NCBI GenBank assembly: GCA_030386875.1
Contig: CM059580.1
Span: forward strand, 806,001 to 870,000
Direction: 5' to 3'
Length of the DNA stretch: 64,000 nucleotides
Origin: Morinoia aosen
Taxonomy: Eukaryota > Arthropoda > Malacostraca > Amphipoda > Talitridae
The position numbers and the translations under genes were made by a program. Every line of letters begins with the position of its first letter. Within the stretch, counting starts at the first letter, position 1. Under the pieces are notes generated by a model that worked only from the letters and a program-made list of their open reading frames with translations, did not search any database and had not been told where the DNA came from. Of the stretch, positions 59,401-64,000 are shown in pieces.

Positions 59401-62400
59401 ACTATAGCTAATGACCATATTGTAATGTTACTATAGCTAATGACCATATTGTAATGTTACTATAGCTAATGACCATATTGTAATGTTACTATAGCTAATG
59501 ACCATATTGTAATGTTACTATAGCTAATGACCATATTGTAATGTTACTATAGCTAATGACCTTATTGTAATGTTACTATAGCTAATGACCATATTGTAAT
59601 GTTACTATAGCTAATGACCTTATTGTAATGTTACTATAGCTAATGACCATATTGTAATGTTACTATAGCTAATGACCATATTGTAATGTTACTATAGCTA
59701 ATGACCATATTGTAATGTTACTATAGCTAATGACCTTATTGTAATGTTACTATAGCTAATGACCATATTGTAATGTTACTATAGCTAATGACCTTATTGT
59801 AATGTTACTATAGCTAATGACCATATTGTAATGTTACTATAGCTCATTGACCTTATTGTATTGTTACTATAGCTAATGACCATATTGTAATGTTACTATA
59901 GCTAATGACCATATTGTAATGTTACTATAGCTAATGACCATATTGTAATGTTACTATAGCTAATGACCATATTGTAATGTTACTATAGCTAATGACCATA
60001 TTGTAATGTTACTATAGCTAATGACCTTATTGTAATGTTACTATAGCTAATGACCTTATTGTAATGTTACTATAGCTAATGACCTTATTGTAATGTTACT
60101 ATAGCTAATGACCATATTGTAATGTTACTATAGCTAATGACCTTATTGTAATGTTACTATAGCTAATGACCTTATTGTAATGTTACTATAGCTAATGACG
60201 TTATTGTAATGTTACTATAGCTAATGACCATATTGTAATGTTACTATAGCTAATGACCTTATTGTAATGTTACTATAGCTAATGACCATATTGTAATGTT
60301 ACTATAGCTAATGACCATATTGTAATGTTACTATAGCTAATGACCATATTGTAATGTTACTATAGCTAATGACCATATTGTAATGTTACTATAGCTAATG
60401 ACCATATTGTAATGTTACTATAGCTAATGACCTTATTGTAATGTTACTATAGCTAATGACCATATTGTAATGTTACTATAGCTAATGACCTTATTGTAAT
60501 GTTACTATAGCTAATGACCATATTGTAATGTTACTATAGCTCATTGACCTTATTGTATTGTTACTATAGCTAATGACCATATTGTAATGTTACTATAGCT
60601 AATGACCATATTGTAATGTTACTATAGCTAATGACCATATTGTAATGTTACTATAGCTAATGACCATATTGTAATGTTACTATAGCTAATGACCATATTG
60701 TAATGTTACTATAGCTAATGACCTTATTGTAATGTTACTATAGCTAATGACCTTATTGTAATGTTACTATAGCTAATGACCTTATTGTAATGTTACTATA
60801 GCTAATGACCTTATTGTAATGTTACTATAGCTAATGACCTTATTGTAATGTTACTATAGCTAATGACCTTATTGTAATGTTACTATAGCTAATGACCATA
60901 TTGTAATGTTACTATAGCTAATGACCATATTGTAATGTTACTATGGCTAATGACCATATTGTAATGTTACTATAGCTAATGACCATATTGTAATGTTACT
61001 ATAGCTAATGACCATATTGTAATGTTACTATAGCTAATGACCATATTGTAATGTTACTATAGCTAATGACCATATTGTAATGTTACTATAGCTAATGACC
61101 ATATTGTAATGTTACTATAGCTAATGACCATATTGTAATGTTACTATAGCTAATGACCATATTGTAATGTTACTATAGCTAATGACCATATTGTAATGTT
61201 ACTATAGCTAATGACCTTATTGTAATGTTACTATAGCTAATGACCTTATTGTAATGTTACTATAGCTAATGACCTTATTGTAATGTTACTATAGCTAATG
61301 ACCATATTGTAATGTTACTATAGCTAATGACCATATTGTAATGTTACTATAGCTAATGACCATATTGTAATGTTACTATAGCTAATGACCATATTGTAAT
61401 GTTACTATAGCTAATGACCTTATTGTAATGTTACTATAGCTAATGACCATATTGTAATGTTACTATAGCTAATGACCATATTGTAATGTTACTATAGCTA
61501 ATGACCATATTGTAATGTTACTATAGCTAATGACCATATTGTAATGTTACTATAGCTAATGACCATATTGTAATGTTACTATAGCTAATGACCATATTGT
61601 AATGTTACTATAGCTAATGACCATATTGTAATGTTACTATAGCTAATGACCATATTGTAATGTTACTATAGCTAATGACCATATTGTAATGTTACTATAG
61701 CTAATGACCTTATTGTAATGTTACTATAGCTAATGACCATATTGTAATGTTACTATAGCTAATGACCATATTGTAATGTTACTATAGCTAATGACCTTAT
61801 TGTAATGTTACTATAGCTAATGACCATATTGTAATGTTACTATAGCTAATGACCTTATTGTAATGTTACTATAGCTAATGACCATATTGTAATGTTACTA
61901 TAGCTAATGACCATATTGTAATGTTACTATAGCTAATGACCATATTGTAATGTTACTATAGCTAATGACCTTATTGTAATGTTACTATAGCTAATGACCA
62001 TATTGTAATGTTACTATAGCTAATGACCTTATTGTAATGTTACTATAGCTAATGACCATATTGTAATGTTACTATAGCTCATTGACCTTATTGTATTGTT
62101 ACTATAGCTAATGACCATATTGTAATGTTACTATAGCTAATGACCATATTGTAATGTTACTATAGCTAATGACCATATTGTAATGTTACTATAGCTAATG
62201 ACCATATTGTAATGTTACTATAGCTAATGACCATATTGTAATGTTACTATAGCTAATGACCTTATTGTAATGTTACTATAGCTAATGACCTTATTGTAAT
62301 GTTACTATAGCTAATGACCTTATTGTAATGTTACTATAGCTAATGACCATATTGTAATGTTACTATAGCTAATGACCTTATTGTAATGTTACTATAGCTA

Positions 62401-64000
62401 ATGACCTTATTGTAATGTTACTATAGCTAATGACGTTATTGTAATGTTACTATAGCTAATGACCATATTGTAATGTTACTATAGCTAATGACCTTATTGT
62501 AATGTTACTATAGCTAATGACCATATTGTAATGTTACTATAGCTAATGACCATATTGTAATGTTACTATAGCTAATGACCATATTGTAATGTTACTATAG
62601 CTAATGACCATATTGTAATGTTACTATAGCTAATGACCATATTGTAATGTTACTATAGCTAATGACCATATTGTAATGTTACTATAGCTAATGACCATAT
62701 TGTAATGTTACTATAGCTAATGACCATATTGTAATGTTACTATAGCTAATGACCATATTGTAATGTTACTATAGCTAATGACCATATTGTAATGTTACTA
62801 TAGCTAATGACCATATTGTAATGTTACTATAGCTAATGACCTTATTGTAATGTTACTATAGCTAATGACCTTATTGTAATGTTACTATAGCTAATGACCT
62901 TATTGTAATGTTACTATAGCTAATGACTATATTGTAATGTTACTATAGCTATTGACCATATTGTAATGTTACTATAGCTAATGACCTTATTGTAATGTTA
63001 CTATAGCTAATGACCTTATTGTAATGTTACTATAGCTAATGACCTTATTGTAATGTTACTATAGCTAATGACCATATTGTAATGTTACTATAGCTAATGA
63101 CCATATTGTAATGTTACTATAGCTAATGACCATATTGTAATGTTACTATAGCTAATGACCATATTGTAATGTTACTATAGCTAATGACCTTATTGTAATG
63201 TTACTATAGCTAATGACCTTATTGTAATGTTACTATAGCTAATGACCATATTGTAATGTTACTATAGCTAATGACCATATTGTAATGTTACTATAGCTAA
63301 TGACCTTATTGTAATGTTACTATAGCTAATGACCATATTGTAATGTTACTATAGCTAATGACCATATTGTAATGTTACTATAGCTAATGACCATATTGTA
63401 ATGTTACTATAGCTAATGACCATATTGTAATGTTACTATAGCTAATGACCATATTGTAATGTTACTATAGCTAATGACCATATTGTAATGTTACTATAGC
63501 TAATGACCATATTGTAATGTTACTATAGCTAATGACCTTATTGTAATGTTACTATAGCTAATGACCATATTGTAATGTTACTATAGCTAATGACCTTATT
63601 GTAATGTTACTATAGCTAATGACCTTATTGTAATGTTACTATAGCTAATGACCATATTGTAATGTTACTATAGCTAATGACCTTATTGTAATGTTACTAT
63701 AGCTAATGACCTTATTGTAATGTTACTATAGCTAATGACCTTATTGTAATGTTACTATAGCTAATGACCTTATTGTAATGTTACTATAGCTAATGACCTT
63801 ATTGTAATGTTACTATAGCTAATGACCTTATTGTAATGTTACTATAGCTAATGACCTTATTGTAATGTTACTATAGCTAATGACCTTATTGTAATGTTAC
63901 TATAGCTAATGACCTTATTGTAATGTTACTATAGCTAATGACCATATTGTAATGTTACTATAGCTAATGACCTTATTGTAATGTTACTATAGCTAATGAC
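56499..64000 (+). repeat. 29-bp satellite, about 258 units, runs off window
   Basis: Unit TTACTATAGCTAATGACC followed by (A/T)TATTGTAATG. Between 59376 and 62076 four units with an extra base (AGCTCATTGACC) lie 465, 697 and 1538 bp apart, exactly 16, 24 and 53 units plus one base, so the array is otherwise free of indels there. It fills the rest of the kcc intron in view. No coding content. Confidence 0.95.

Noticed and set aside
53862-64000. Centromeric satellite
   Set aside because: The arrays lie inside an intron of kcc and only 10 kb is visible. Tandem repetition alone does not show a centromere.

Overview
This is animal nuclear DNA, most likely an arthropod and probably an insect. Evidence: genes split into phase-matched exons with GT-AG introns, a terminal exon of a K-Cl cotransporter (kcc), non-LTR retrotransposons, tRNA-derived SINEs, several MITE families and about 17-18 kb of tandem repeats. 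The species cannot be named from the sequence. Nothing supports a prokaryotic or viral origin.

Layout. (1) 1-3.7 kb: a TA-flanked long-TIR MITE, a 5'-truncated non-LTR element with a 15-bp target-site duplication, and a 42-bp minisatellite. (2) 3.75-19.6 kb: thirteen + strand exons whose reading phases all join. They encode about 1,870 residues of a large protein: a long, repeat-rich, low-complexity N-terminal part, then a degenerate kinase fold ending in a helical tail that I recognise as PEAK/pragmin-like pseudokinase. The start lies upstream of the window. Its introns hold SINEs, TTAA-flanked MITEs, foldback elements and minisatellites. (3) 19.6-31 kb: AT-rich gene-poor DNA with a non-LTR element split by a SINE, and a second copy of that element reduced to its 3' end. 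(4) 31-49 kb: a series of tandem arrays (51-, 29-, 36-, 20-, 31/33- and 18-bp units) separated by stretches in which one short word is scattered at very high density. (5) 49.1-51.9 kb: a 2.8-kb non-periodic cloud of about 140 GTAGA/TCTAC words. (6) 51.90-52.13 kb, minus strand: the last coding exon of kcc, ending ...VITIYS-stop. (7) 52.14-64 kb: the preceding kcc intron, almost wholly satellite (G-rich ~31-bp, 32-bp and 29-bp arrays), running out of the window.

The two protein genes are convergent (pseudokinase +, kcc -) with about 32 kb of repeats between their stop codons. The most unusual signal is the GTAGA cloud just past the kcc stop. Four diverged copies of the terminal VITIYS-stop segment lie in tandem at its kcc edge, and no minus-strand AATAAA occurs until the cloud and the 18-bp array have been crossed, so the cloud may be kcc 3' UTR. 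Similar word clouds (AAGTT, CACAT, AAACGG, ATAAATTTC, GTAAATAAC, TAATTA) recur, and two of them pass directly into regular tandem arrays that share their core word.
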